This document shows positions 51,626-62,106 of a stretch of 64,000 nt of DNA, in pieces. Source of the stretch: Actinomycetota bacterium (GTDB lineage: Bacteria; Actinomycetota; Thermoleophilia; Solirubrobacterales; 70-9); contig JAFDWO010000121.1 of the NCBI GenBank assembly GCA_018268415.1, forward strand, positions 1 to 64,000, read 5' to 3'. The notes under the pieces are model-generated. The model saw only the letters and a list, made by a program, of their open reading frames with translations, did not search any database and was not told the DNA's origin. Each line of letters starts with the position of its first letter. Position 1 is the stretch's first letter. Made by a program: the position numbers and the translations under genes.

Positions 51626-53380
51626 GGGGACGGGGGTGCCGTGCCGGGTGATCGCGCAGTTGAAGGGGCCGGGATCGATCGCGTCCAGGAGGGCGCGGCC
51701 TTCGGGGCGGCCCGTGGCCGGGATCGGGGGGACGGCCTTGTGGGCCTTCGTCTTCGGCCTGCCGGGGACGCGGGGGTGGCCGCGGCCACACTGGATGGAC
51801 TCGTCGGCGGCGCCGTCGCGGGCGTCGATCACGTCGTCGCCGCCGTTGCCGATGAAGATGTCCTTGCCGGGCTGGCCGAGCATCGCGTTGGGGCGGTGGT
51901 TGCCGATCAGGACATCGTTGCCGAAGGAGCCCTCCATGTCCTCGTCGGTCGGCGAGAGGCGGACTCGGTCACAGCCCGGGATCGCGTCGATCCAGGCGGC
52001 GTGCCGGGGGAAGGAGACGATCAGCAGACCTGGGTGCGCCTGGGTCTCGGCGAAGGAGGCGTCGTCACGGCCGCCGCCGCCGACCAGGGCGCCGCCCGCG
52101 CAGCCGCCTCCCGCCGCCAGCAGATCACCGTCGGGACCGCCATAGAGAAAGGTCGGGCCGGGGATGCCGCCCACCAGGCCGTCCGCGCCGGGGCCACCGT
52201 AGAGCTTGTCGGCGCCGGGACCCGCCTGGAGGAGGTCGTCCTCGGGGCCGCCGCGGATCGTGTCGTCGCCCTGACCCCCGTTGACCCGGATGCTGCCGAC
52301 CGCAACGAGCGAGCCGTTGACCCTGAAGCTGTCGTCGCCCGGGCCGAGGTCGGCGGTCAGCCGGCGGGCCGGGCCGTGGAACGGGCAGCGGACTTCTCGC
52401 GGCGCGTTCGGCGCGCCCGCGCGGTGTTCGCAGCCCGGGCCGGCGGCGAGGTCCCTCGCCGCGTCGACGGCGAGCGTGTTGGTCGCCCTTTCGTAGGCGA
52501 CGCTGATGTCGTCGCGCCCACGGCCGCCGACGATCTGCACCCCGCCGCCTCCGTTCGAGGCGTCGTCGACCTGCACGTAGGCGCTCCCGGGCAGGCGCTT
52601 TTCGGGGCCGCAGGAGATGGTCCGCCCCGGCGCGCCGCGACAGCCATCGGTCCCCGTCCCGCCGTCGAGCGTGTCGTGCCCGCCGCCTCCGATCAGCGTG
52701 TCGTTCCCCGGCCCGCCTTTGATTTCGTTCGGCCCCGGATCGCCGATCAGCGTGTCGCGGAACGCGCTGCCTTCGAGGGCCTCGAATTCGAAGAGCTCGT
52801 CGTGGCCGTCGCCGCGGGCGTCATGCCCGCGCAGCGAGGCCCAAACGCCCGCCGTGCCATTACCGCCGGAGACGGCGGTCGCGAACGAGGCGATGTCGTG
52901 CCTTCCCGGCCCGCCCGACATCCGGTCGTAGCCGTAATCGCCGTGGACGAGGTCGTAATCGCCCGGGCCGCCGTTGACGGTGTCGATGCCGAGCCCGCCG
53001 GCGACGTCGTCGTGGGCACCCGGCCCGCCGACCACCTTGTCGTCGCCGAGATCGCCGAAGACACGATCGGCGCCCTGCCCGGCGAAGACTTCGTCGTTCC
53101 CGCGCCCGCCGTGGATCACGTCGTCACCGCCGCCACCACAGATCAGGTCGTTGCCCAGCTCGCCATAGATCGTGTCGTCCCCCGGCCCACCCCAGATCAC
53201 GTCACGACCGGGCGTGCCCCGCAGGACGTCGTCCCCAACGGTGCCGACGACGGTCGCGCGGCGCCCGTGGCAACGCTCTTCCCCTTCTCCGGGCGCCGCT
53301 CCCGTCGCGACCGCGGTCATGGACACCGCAGCGACGGCAAGCAGGAGCGCGCCCGTCAGTTTGCCCCGACCTCGACCCAC
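51611..53380 (-). CDS. Secreted RTX-like calcium-binding repeat protein
   Basis: The 589-residue protein from GTG 53380 has a signal peptide (about 8-28). Two arrays of nonapeptide repeats GGxGxDxUx follow: about 45-240 (WGGPGDDTIYGELGNDLICG, HGGRGNDEVFAGQGADRVFG) and about 340-530 (NGGQGDDTIRGGPEDDLLQA). These form a calcium-loaded parallel beta-roll outside the cell. No protease, lipase or toxin domain is visible, so a structural or adhesive role is likely. It follows ald by 42 bp. Confidence 0.9.
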   Translation of the reverse strand: MGRGRGKLTGALLLAVAAVSMTAVATGAAPGEGEERCHGRRATVVGTVGDDVLRGTPGRDVIWGGPGDDTIYGELGNDLICGGGGDDVIHGGRGNDEVFAGQGADRVFGDLGDDKVVGGPGAHDDVAGGLGIDTVNGGPGDYDLVHGDYGYDRMSGGPGRHDIASFATAVSGGNGTAGVWASLRGHDARGDGHDELFEFEALEGSAFRDTLIGDPGPNEIKGGPGNDTLIGGGGHDTLDGGTGTDGCRGAPGRTISCGPEKRLPGSAYVQVDDASNGGGGVQIVGGRGRDDISVAYERATNTLAVDAARDLAAGPGCEHRAGAPNAPREVRCPFHGPARRLTADLGPGDDSFRVNGSLVAVGSIRVNGGQGDDTIRGGPEDDLLQAGPGADKLYGGPGADGLVGGIPGPTFLYGGPDGDLLAAGGGCAGGALVGGGGRDDASFAETQAHPGLLIVSFPRHAAWIDAIPGCDRVRLSPTDEDMEGSFGNDVLIGNHRPNAMLGQPGKDIFIGNGGDDVIDARDGAADESIQCGRGHPRVPGRPKTKAHKAVPPIPATGRPEGRALLDAIDPGPFNCAITRHGTPVPGLNG

Positions 53381-53422
53381 GACCCCGCCAGCATATGAGC
53401 GGGGCGACGGACCGCCAACCGC

Positions 53423-54544
<1,122 letters not shown>

Positions 54545-54551
54545 CTGGTGC

Positions 54552-56108
54552 CTAGCTCACCAACTCCCTCGCCCGCAGTGCCAACCAGAACTCGATCCGG
54601 TCGTGGGCGCGCGAGAGGTCGCGCCCGGTCAGCTCTTCCACCTTGCGCATCCGATAGCGCAGGGTGTGGCGGTGGCAGTAGACCTGGCGCGCGGCGCGCT
54701 CCCACTGCCCGTTCTGCTCGATGAATGCCTCCAGCGAGCGCAGCAGCTCACCGCCGTACTCCTCGTCGCCTTCCTCGATCGGCCCGAGCACCGAATCACA
54801 GTAGAGCCCGAGGGCGTCGTCGTCCTGGATCGAGAGCAGGAGGGTGAAGGCGCCGAGGTCCCGCCAGGACGCGACGTCGGGCGCCGAGCCGTTGGCGAAG
54901 GCGGTCGCCTCGAGCGCGCAGCGAGCCTCGTGGAAGGAGTGGCGCAGGGCCTCCGGGGCGGCGCCGCGGCTGGCGGCGGCGCGCACCGGCCCGCGCTCCG
55001 CGATCAACGCCTTGCGCGCGGCCGCGGCGATCGTGACCGGATCGTGCTCGGCGGCGTCGACCACCGCGCAGAGGAGCTCCCGGCCACCGGTCTCGTGCGG
55101 GGCGACGAGCGCCGGGCAACCGGACGTGGCGAGCGCGGCTTCCAGCGGCGCCACCGCGGTTGCCGGGTGCTCGAGGTCGAAGACGAGCACCGCGGCCTCG
55201 CCGCCGATGCCGAAGGGCTCGAGGCGGCGGCGCAGCTCGACCGGGTCCATCAGCCCGCCGAGCGCCCCGGCGAGGACGTCGCCCGCCAGCCGCCGCTCGG
55301 TCTCCCGCGCGATCCGCCGGCGCATCAGCTCGAGCGCGACGATCGCCACCGCCTGCTGCAGGATCAGCCGCTCGAAATCGCCGAGCCCACCGGAGTCGCG
55401 GACGATCACCACCCAGGCCTGCGGCGGGCCGCCGCCGGGGGAGACGACCGGGTGCGCCAGCGCCCGCCCGGCGAGCGAGGGGTGCGAGGGCACGAACGGG
55501 TGGCCATCGCCGGCGTGGCCGACGACCTCGCGACGAATGCCGCCGACCGCCTCGGCGGAGAGCTGGCGACGGAAGCCGCGCCCGGCGAGCCGTTCGCCGC
55601 GGCCGTCGAGGATCGCCACCGTCCCGCCCACCGCCGAGGCGACGGTGGCGGCGATTTCCTCCAGCCCGCGCTCCTCCAGCACCAGCCGCTCGAGCCGCCG
55701 CTGGATCGCGAGCCCCCGCTGCAGCACCTCGTACTGCTCGTTCACCAGCCGGGTGAACGCCTTCTCGGTGATCGCGATGAACGGGGTCGAGTACGGGACC
55801 TCGAAAAGCGGGAAGCCCCGCTTCCGGGCCTCCGCGACCAACGCTTTCGGCAGCCGTTTGTGGCTGAACCCGGTGCCGAAGCCGAGCCCCGCCAGGTTGC
55901 GCTCGGCGAGGTCGGCGACGAAGGCGCGTTGCTTGCGCTCGGTGTCGAGCGGGATGCCGGTGGTCAACATCAGCTCCCCGCCCGACAGCCAGGGCGTCGG
56001 GTCCTGCAACTCCGATATGTGTACCCAGCGGACCGGCGCGTCGGCGCTTTCGGCGCCGGCCGCCAGCTCCAGATCGAGCTCGTCTAGGAGGCTCTGGACC
56101 GTGAGCAA
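54552..56108 (-). CDS. PucR-family transcriptional regulator
   Basis: The 518-residue protein starts at TTG 56108 after GGGAG. It has the N-terminal PucR ligand domain (about 1-130: SLLDELDLELAAG, WVHISELQDPTPWLSGGELMLTTG), a GGDEF-like middle and the C-terminal PucR helix-turn-helix QWERAARQVYCHRHTLRYRMRKVEELTGRDL. Family members activate purine, amino-acid or polyamine catabolism. Its place between the aminotransferase and ald genes suggests it controls this operon and the divergent pot operon, probably through the dyads at 57598-57637. Confidence 0.92.
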   Translation of the reverse strand: MLTVQSLLDELDLELAAGAESADAPVRWVHISELQDPTPWLSGGELMLTTGIPLDTERKQRAFVADLAERNLAGLGFGTGFSHKRLPKALVAEARKRGFPLFEVPYSTPFIAITEKAFTRLVNEQYEVLQRGLAIQRRLERLVLEERGLEEIAATVASAVGGTVAILDGRGERLAGRGFRRQLSAEAVGGIRREVVGHAGDGHPFVPSHPSLAGRALAHPVVSPGGGPPQAWVVIVRDSGGLGDFERLILQQAVAIVALELMRRRIARETERRLAGDVLAGALGGLMDPVELRRRLEPFGIGGEAAVLVFDLEHPATAVAPLEAALATSGCPALVAPHETGGRELLCAVVDAAEHDPVTIAAAARKALIAERGPVRAAASRGAAPEALRHSFHEARCALEATAFANGSAPDVASWRDLGAFTLLLSIQDDDALGLYCDSVLGPIEEGDEEYGGELLRSLEAFIEQNGQWERAARQVYCHRHTLRYRMRKVEELTGRDLSRAHDRIEFWLALRARELVS

Positions 56109-56117
56109 TCCGGCTCC

Positions 56118-57500
56118 CTACCCGTGTGCGACCACCTGGTCCCACGCCTCGGTGAGAACGCCGGACAAGACGTCGTGGATTTCCTGGAATTGCTCGGTGT
56201 CGGAGATCAGTGGCGGAGCCAGCTGGATCACCGGGTCGCCGCGATCGTCGGCACGGCAGATCAACCCGCGCCGGTAGAGCTCACCGGAGAGGAAGCCACG
56301 CAGGAGCCGCTCCGACTCCTCGTCGTTGAAGCTTTCCTTGGTCTCCTTGTTTTTGACCAACTCGATCGCCTGGAAGTAACCGGCGCCACGCACGTCGCCG
56401 ACGATCGGCAGCTCGCGCAGGCTCTCCAGCGTGCCGCGGAACTCGCCCTCCTTGGCGCGCACGTGGCCACAGAGGTCCTCACGCTCGAAGGCGTCGAGAT
56501 TCGCCATCGCGATCGCCGCCGCCACCGGGTGGCCGGCGAAGGTGAAGCCGTGGGCGAACGAGGCATCGCCCTCGCTGAACGGCTCGAAGACGCGGTCGGA
56601 GGCGATCACCGCCCCCATCGGCGCGTAGGCCGAGGTGATCCCCTTCGCGGTGGTGATCAGGTCGGGCTGGTAGCCGAACCGTTCGCAGCCGAAGTAATGG
56701 CCGAGCCGGCCCCACGAGCAGATCACCTCGTCGGAGATCATCAGCACGTCGTACTGATCGCAGATCTCCCGCACGCGCTGGAAGTAACCGTCCGGCGGGA
56801 CGAAGCAGCCCCCCGCGTTCTGGACCGGCTCGAGGATCACCGCGGCGACCGTCTCCGGCCCCTCGAAGACGATCCGCTCCTCGATCGCCTCGGCGGCCCA
56901 CATCGGATCGCGGTCCTCGGGCCAGCGGTAGAGGTTGGTGTTCGGCACGTGACAGGCACCGGAGACCAGCGGTTCGAACTGGTTGCGGAGGTTGGTGATG
57001 CCGGTCGCCGACAGGGCGCCGAGCGAGGTGCCGTGGTAGGCGACCTCACGGGCGATGAATTTGTGCTTCTGGCCTTTGCCGTGGGCGCGGTGGAAGTTGC
57101 GCGCGAGCTTCAGCGCCGACTCGACCGCCTCGGAGCCGCCGTCGGTGAAGAAGACGCGGTTGAGGTCTCCGGGGGCGAGGCCGGCGATCCGCGCCGCCAG
57201 TTCGATCGCCCGCGGGTGCGCGTAGCTCCAGAGCGTGTAGAAGTCGAGCTCTTCGACCTGGCGGGCCGCCGCCTCGCCGTACTCGGCGCGGCCGTGGCCG
57301 GCGTTGACGCAGAAGAGCGCCGACAGGCCGTCCAGATAACGGTTGCCGTGCTCGTCGTAGACGTAACAACCCTCCGCCCTGGTGATCAGCGGGATCTCAT
57401 GCTCGGGGCCGTAGGCCCCCATCCGCGAGAAGTGCATCCAGAGATGCTCGCGGGCCATCTTCTGCAGTTTTGAGTCCACTACCTGCGGTGCGGTCGCCAT
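56118..57500 (-). CDS. Class III pyruvate aminotransferase, probably putrescine/omega-amine type
   Basis: The 460-residue enzyme starts at ATG 57500 after AAGGAGAG. It has FTDGGSEAVESALKLAR (119-135), a YHGTSLGALSATG stretch, DEVICSWGRLG with the cofactor aspartate D257, and the PLP lysine K286 in TTAKGITSAYAPMG. The closest families are SpuC/omega-amino acid-pyruvate aminotransferases. Given the neighbouring PotABCD, putrescine or a related diamine is the likely amino donor, with pyruvate as acceptor giving alanine for Ald. GABA or beta-alanine are alternatives. Confidence 0.9.
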   Translation of the reverse strand: MATAPQVVDSKLQKMAREHLWMHFSRMGAYGPEHEIPLITRAEGCYVYDEHGNRYLDGLSALFCVNAGHGRAEYGEAAARQVEELDFYTLWSYAHPRAIELAARIAGLAPGDLNRVFFTDGGSEAVESALKLARNFHRAHGKGQKHKFIAREVAYHGTSLGALSATGITNLRNQFEPLVSGACHVPNTNLYRWPEDRDPMWAAEAIEERIVFEGPETVAAVILEPVQNAGGCFVPPDGYFQRVREICDQYDVLMISDEVICSWGRLGHYFGCERFGYQPDLITTAKGITSAYAPMGAVIASDRVFEPFSEGDASFAHGFTFAGHPVAAAIAMANLDAFEREDLCGHVRAKEGEFRGTLESLRELPIVGDVRGAGYFQAIELVKNKETKESFNDEESERLLRGFLSGELYRRGLICRADDRGDPVIQLAPPLISDTEQFQEIHDVLSGVLTEAWDQVVAHG

Positions 57501-57597
57501 GCCGCTCTCCTTCCAAACGCTTGCGACGTTCTGGACAACGCTAGAGGCCCATAGGCACGTACGCAAGGGGCTTGCCGGTGAAGCGGGGTCTCTAGGA

Positions 57598-57614
57598 TTG
57601 TACAGCTGGTACAA
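57598..57614. promoter_or_regulatory. Palindrome TTGTACAGCTGGTACAA in the pot/aminotransferase divergent region
   Basis: TTGTAC-AGCTG-GTACAA, perfect 6-bp arms, about 90 bp from either start codon. Candidate regulator site. Confidence 0.6.
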
Positions 57615-57622
57615 GTCACCGC

Positions 57623-57637
57623 TGTCCTTTTAGGACA
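57623..57637. promoter_or_regulatory. Palindrome TGTCCTTTTAGGACA in the same divergent region
   Basis: TGTCCT-TTT-AGGACA, perfect 6-bp arms, beginning eight bases after the previous dyad. The two AT-containing dyads stand out in the GC-rich 203-bp gap. They are plausible PucR operators because the regulator is encoded in the divergent operon. Confidence 0.65.
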
Positions 57638-57703
57638 TTCGCCACTTGCGACCCGCGCCGGGGGGGCATACCTTCGGTTCACGCAGAGGGAGACGGAGGA
57701 GAG

Positions 57704-58888
57704 ATGAGCGGACCCGATCAGACGACGATCACGGAACCGGAGATGGCTGCAGCGGAGGCGCCGAGCGTCGCCCTGCGGGGCGTCACCAAACGGTTCGACG
57801 ACTTCACGGCCGTGGACAACCTTTCGCTGGAGCTGGGACGCGGCGAATTCTTTACGCTGCTCGGGCCGAGCGGCTGCGGCAAGACGACCACGCTGCGGAT
57901 GATCGCGGGCTTCGAGCGGCCGACCAGCGGCGAGATCGCGATCGAGGGCGACGACGTCGCCGCGCTCCCGCCCCACAAGCGGCCTACCAACACGGTCTTC
58001 CAGAGCTATGCGCTCTTCCCCCACCTGAGCGTCGAGAAGAACGTCGGCTTCGGGCTGAAGCGCAAAGGGGTCAACAAGGACGAGATCGCCGAGCGCGTTG
58101 CCGCGGAGCTGCAGCGGGTCGGCCTGGCGCGCGAGGCGAACCGGCGCCCGTCGCAGCTGTCCGGCGGTATGCAGCAGCGGGTGGCGCTGGCGCGGGCGCT
58201 GGTCAACCTGCCGAAGGTGCTGCTGCTGGACGAGCCGCTCGGGGCACTCGACCTGAAGCTGCGCAAGGGCCTCCAGGTGGAGCTGAAACGGATCCAGCGC
58301 GAGGTCGGGATCACCTTCGTCTACGTCACCCACGACCAGGAGGAGGCGCTGACGATGAGCGACCGAATCGCGGTGATGAACCGCGGTCACGTCGAGCAGG
58401 TGAGCGTCCCGGAGGAGGTCTACGACCGTCCCACCACCACCTTCGTCGCCGGCTTCATCGGCGTCTCGAACCTGATGCCGGCGACGGTGTCGGGGCCGGG
58501 ACGGGTGAAGCTCGAAAGCGGCCCTGAAATCACCGCCGACACCACCGGGCTCGGCCCCGGCGAAGGCTGTGCGGCGGTGGTGCGGCCGGAGAAGCTGACG
58601 GTGACCATGCCCGGTGACAGCGGCACGCTGGACGGGCGGCCGCGGGTCGAAGGCGTGGTCGAGAGCTCGCTGTACCTGGGGACGGCGACGCAGATCGTCG
58701 TCAACCTCGGCGGCGACGTGAGGATGACGGTGCTGGTGCCGAACGCCGACGAGGCCGAACGGCAGCGCCTGCCCGGCGGCGGCGCCCGGGTGACCCTGAG
58801 CTGGGCCCCCGAGCACATGCACGTGGTGACCGAGTCTCCCCACGGCGAGGCGCCGGCGCCGGCGACCAACGGAGGGAGCCAAGGATGA
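57704..58888 (+). CDS. potA: Polyamine ABC transporter ATP-binding protein
   Basis: The 394-residue ATPase has Walker A GPSGCGKTT (about 54-62), Q-loop VFQSYALFPHLSV, signature LSGGMQQRVALARAL, Walker B LLLDEPLGALD, and an H-loop in YVTHDQEEAL. A C-terminal TOBE domain (from about 255) is typical of PotA and related importers. A GGAGGAGAG ribosome site precedes the ATG. It heads the potABCD-order operon potA-D-B-C. Confidence 0.95.
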   Translation: MSGPDQTTITEPEMAAAEAPSVALRGVTKRFDDFTAVDNLSLELGRGEFFTLLGPSGCGKTTTLRMIAGFERPTSGEIAIEGDDVAALPPHKRPTNTVFQSYALFPHLSVEKNVGFGLKRKGVNKDEIAERVAAELQRVGLAREANRRPSQLSGGMQQRVALARALVNLPKVLLLDEPLGALDLKLRKGLQVELKRIQREVGITFVYVTHDQEEALTMSDRIAVMNRGHVEQVSVPEEVYDRPTTTFVAGFIGVSNLMPATVSGPGRVKLESGPEITADTTGLGPGEGCAAVVRPEKLTVTMPGDSGTLDGRPRVEGVVESSLYLGTATQIVVNLGGDVRMTVLVPNADEAERQRLPGGGARVTLSWAPEHMHVVTESPHGEAPAPATNGGSQG

Positions 58889-60033
58889 GTGGGAGTCGAC
58901 CCCGGAGGGCGGTGCGGAAGGTCGCCCTCGCGACGGCCGCGCTGGCGGCGGCGGTCGGCATCGCGGCATGCGGCAGCGGCATCGAAGGCCCGGTGGAAGC
59001 GACCGGCGCGAAAGTCGAACTGGAAAACAAGGCGAGCGGCACCCTCGTGATCTCCAACTGGCCGCTCTACATCGACAAAAAGACGGTGCCGAACTTCGAA
59101 AAGGCGACCGGCATAAACGTCGAATACCACGAAGACATCAACTCCAACGAAGAATTCTTCAACAAGATGCAGCCGCTGTTGTCGGCAGGTGAATCGGGCG
59201 GCCGCAGCATCTTCGTCCTGGCCGACTACATGGTCGCGAAGATGATCAAGCTCGGGTACCTGCAGGAACTCGACAAGAGCGCGATGCCGGAAGTCGAAGC
59301 GAACATGTCGGAAAGCCTGCGCCACCCGCCTTTCGATCCCGAACGCAACTACTCGGTGCCTTGGCAGAGCGGCATGACCGGGCTGATCGTCAACAAGGAA
59401 CTGGCGCCGGAAGTGAAGTCGATCTGTGATCTGTTCAACCCCAAGTACAAGGGCAAGGTCGACTTCCTGAACGAAGTCCGGGAAACCGTGCCGCTGGTGA
59501 TGAAGTGCGAAGGGGTCGACACCGAAAAGGCCACCGAAGCCGACTGGCTGAAAGCGATCGAAAAAATCAAGACCGCCGCCACCGACGGTCAGATCAGCCG
59601 CTTCACCGGCAACGATTACGCGGCCGACCTGACCAACGGCAACGCGGTGGCGGTGATGGGCTGGTCAGGTGACGCGGTCCAGCTACAGGCCGACAACCCG
59701 AACCTCGAATGGCGGATGCCCACCGAAGGCTGCATGCTCTGGTCCGAAGACATGATCATCCCGGTCGGGGCGCCGAACCCGACCGCGGCCGAGGCCTTCA
59801 TGAACTACGTCTACAAGCCCGAGGTCCAGGCCAACATCACCGAATACGTGAACTACGTGACGCCGGTCGAAGGCGTCCAGGAAGTCCTGGTGAAGCGGGA
59901 ACCCGAACTCGCCAAGAACCACCTGATCTTCCCGAGCGCATCGTTCACCAAGAACTGCTCCCCCACCCCGACCCTCGAAGGCAAGGAGGAAAAAAACGTG
60001 ATCCGGGCCTTCGACGAAGTGCTGAACGGTTAG
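58885..60033 (+). CDS. potD: Polyamine-binding lipoprotein
   Basis: The 382-residue binding protein has a lipoprotein signal with lipobox Cys29 (VGIAAC). A periplasmic-type fold follows: TLVISNWPLYIDKKTVPNFE, VEYHEDINSNEEFFNKM, NYSVPWQSGMTGLIVNKEL, AVAVMGWSGDAVQ and GCMLWSEDMIIPVGAPNP, matching PotD/PotF. Aromatic and acidic residues in these segments bind the amine groups. The ATG overlaps the potA stop (ATGA). Glutamate codons are almost all GAA, with only three GAG seen, unlike potA. Confidence 0.95.
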   Translation: MSGSRPRRAVRKVALATAALAAAVGIAACGSGIEGPVEATGAKVELENKASGTLVISNWPLYIDKKTVPNFEKATGINVEYHEDINSNEEFFNKMQPLLSAGESGGRSIFVLADYMVAKMIKLGYLQELDKSAMPEVEANMSESLRHPPFDPERNYSVPWQSGMTGLIVNKELAPEVKSICDLFNPKYKGKVDFLNEVRETVPLVMKCEGVDTEKATEADWLKAIEKIKTAATDGQISRFTGNDYAADLTNGNAVAVMGWSGDAVQLQADNPNLEWRMPTEGCMLWSEDMIIPVGAPNPTAAEAFMNYVYKPEVQANITEYVNYVTPVEGVQEVLVKREPELAKNHLIFPSASFTKNCSPTPTLEGKEEKNVIRAFDEVLNG

Positions 60034-60045
60034 GGCGGAACGGTC

Positions 60046-60912
60046 ATGGTCGCCGCCCTCCGTCGTCGCACTCCCGCCTATCTGCTGCTCGCGCCGGGGG
60101 CGCTGTGGCTGATCATCTTCTTCGTCATCCCGCTGTACTTCATGGCGAAGCTCTCGCTGGACACGGAAATCCCCGGCACTCTCCATTACCGCTTCACCTG
60201 GGAATGGTCGAACTACAAGGAAGCGCTCGAACTGTATGACACGCAGTTCGGCCGTTCCTTCATCTACGCCGGGATCGCGACGCTTCTCTGCCTGATCATC
60301 GCCTACCCCCTCGCCTATGTGATCGCCTTCAAGGCGGGCAGGTGGCGCAACCTGATGCTGTTCGCCGTGGTCGCACCGTTCTTCACCACCTACCTGGTAC
60401 GGACCCTGGCCTGGAAGACGATCCTTTCCAACGAAAGCCCGATCACCGAAATCCTCCACGCGATCGGCCTCGCTCCCAGCGGCCACATCCTCTATACCGG
60501 CTTCGCGGTGATCGCCGGGATCACCTACAACTTCCTCCCCTTCATGGTGCTACCACTGTACGCCAGCCTCGAGCGGATCGACGTCAGGGTGCTCGAGGCC
60601 TCCAAAGACCTCTACGCGAGCGCCACCAGCACCTTCTGGAAAGTGACCTTGCCGCTGTCGCTGCCCGGGGTCGTCGCGGGCACGCTCCTCACCTTCATCC
60701 CCGCCGTCGGCGATTACGTCAACGCCGAATTCCTCGGCGGCGCCAACAACCGGATGATCGGCAACGTGATCCAGTCGCTCTACCTGACCCAGTCCGATTA
60801 CTCGGCGGCGGCGGCGCTGTCGTTCGTACTGATGGCGGTGATCATGATCGTGGTGTTCATCTACATCAGGTTCGCCGGGTCGGAGGCGCTGATGGGACAG
60901 GAGGCCGTATGA
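60046..60912 (+). CDS. potB: Polyamine ABC transporter permease (PotB type)
   Basis: The 288-residue membrane protein has about six helices, beginning AYLLLAPGALWLIIFFVIPL. The permease EAA loop is VLEASKDLYASATSTFWKVTLPLSLPG. It pairs with PotC as the translocation pore and is 12 bp downstream of potD. Confidence 0.95.
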   Translation: MVAALRRRTPAYLLLAPGALWLIIFFVIPLYFMAKLSLDTEIPGTLHYRFTWEWSNYKEALELYDTQFGRSFIYAGIATLLCLIIAYPLAYVIAFKAGRWRNLMLFAVVAPFFTTYLVRTLAWKTILSNESPITEILHAIGLAPSGHILYTGFAVIAGITYNFLPFMVLPLYASLERIDVRVLEASKDLYASATSTFWKVTLPLSLPGVVAGTLLTFIPAVGDYVNAEFLGGANNRMIGNVIQSLYLTQSDYSAAAALSFVLMAVIMIVVFIYIRFAGSEALMGQEAV

Positions 60913-61820
60913 GCGCGACCCCAGCCACCACTCCGGGCGAGGGCTCGCTGAGCGCCGAAACCGGCGCCGCCCGCGCCTGGCGCTGGGTCCGCGAACACGC
61001 GGTCAACGTCGTCGCGGTGCTCGTGGTGATCTACCTGTTGGTCCCGATCGTGGTGATCTTCGTCTTCTCCTTCAACAACCCGGCCGGGCGCTACAACTTC
61101 ACCTGGGTCGGCTTCACCCTCAAGCACTGGTCGCATCCGTTCAGCGACACCGAACTCACCAAGGCGATGCTGACCAGCATCAAACTGGCGCTGCTGGCGA
61201 CGGTCATCTCGACCATCGTCGGCACGATGATGGCGATCGCCCTCGTCCGTCATAAGTTCGTCGGGCGACGGATCACGAACTTCCTGATCGTTATCCCGAT
61301 GGCGACCCCAGAGGTGGTGATGGGGGCCTCGCTGCTTTCCTTCTTCCTCGTCCTCGGCACTCCGGCGCTCGGCTTCGAGACGCTGCTGATCGCCCACGTC
61401 ATGTTCTGCATCAGCTTCGTCGTGGTGGTGGTGCGCTCACGGTTGATCGGCTTCGATCGCAGCCTCGAGGAGGCGGCGAAGGACCTCGGCGCGGGGCCGT
61501 TCACCACCTTCCGCCTGGTCACCCTCCCACTCATCCTGCCCGGCATCTTCGGCGCGGCGATGCTCGCCTTCGCACTCTCGATCGACGACTTCGTCATCTC
61601 CAACTTCAACTCGGGGACGACGGTCACCTTCCCGCTGTACATCTTCGGCGCCGCCCAGCGCGGGATCCCGGTCGAAGTGTACGTAGTGGCGATGATCCTC
61701 TTCTTCGCCACCGTGGCCGCGATGGGCTTCGCCACCTGGCAGCAACGCCGGGCCGAAAAGATGACCGCGATCCGGCCCGAGCAGGAGGCGGCGGACATCG
61801 CGCTGCCGGGGGTCGCTTAG
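60909..61820 (+). CDS. potC: Polyamine ABC transporter permease (PotC type)
   Basis: The 303-residue permease starts at ATG 60909, overlapping the potB stop (ATGA). It has an N-terminal cytosolic tail, about six helices (VVAVLVVIYLLVPIVVIFVF first), and the EAA loop LEEAAKDLGAGPFTTFRLVTLPLILPG. Upstream in-frame sequence is out-of-phase potB and is not part of it. Locus C follows its stop. Confidence 0.95.
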   Translation: MSATPATTPGEGSLSAETGAARAWRWVREHAVNVVAVLVVIYLLVPIVVIFVFSFNNPAGRYNFTWVGFTLKHWSHPFSDTELTKAMLTSIKLALLATVISTIVGTMMAIALVRHKFVGRRITNFLIVIPMATPEVVMGASLLSFFLVLGTPALGFETLLIAHVMFCISFVVVVVRSRLIGFDRSLEEAAKDLGAGPFTTFRLVTLPLILPGIFGAAMLAFALSIDDFVISNFNSGTTVTFPLYIFGAAQRGIPVEVYVVAMILFFATVAAMGFATWQQRRAEKMTAIRPEQEAADIALPGVA

Positions 61821-61872
61821 GACTGGGGTTTGTTAAGGGCCGGCCGAGGTGTGGTGCGGCCGGGGCCGGGGT

Positions 61873-62046
61873 GGCCGTCCGAGGTGCCGCGGGCGCGGCC
61901 CCGGCCCCCACACCCGTCCGAGTTGCCGCGCGGTCTCGGCCGCCCCACCCGTCCGAGATGCGTTGTCGCGGCGCGTAGCGCCGCGGCCCCGACCCCCACA
62001 CCCGTCCGAGTTGCCGCGGCCCCGGCCGCCCCGCCCGTCCGAGCTG
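61873..62046. repeat. Five degenerate CCGTCCGAG repeats
   Basis: Copies of CCGTCCGAGNTGC near 61875, 61915, 61949, 62005 and 62036, most preceded by CCCCACAC or CCGCCC and followed by CGCGG. They are the reverse complement of the locus B repeats. Confidence 0.75.
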
Positions 62047-62106
62047 CGTCCCGGGCGCCTCATGGCGCTCCTGGCAGGCTGTGAGCGCCATGAGGCGCCC
62101 GGGACG
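62047..62106. repeat. 60-bp type I hairpin (inverted copy)
   Basis: Perfect 23-bp arms (62047-62069, 62084-62106), loop 62070-62083 reading CACAGCCTGCCAGG on the minus strand. Arms identical to 44224-44283; only the loop shows it is inverted. Confidence 0.95.

Noticed and set aside
51568-51640. Possible third copy of the in-frame palindromic element (GGGACCCCCTCTTCCC)
   Set aside because: Only the first arm word matches; the loop and second arm do not, so it could be chance in C-rich sequence.
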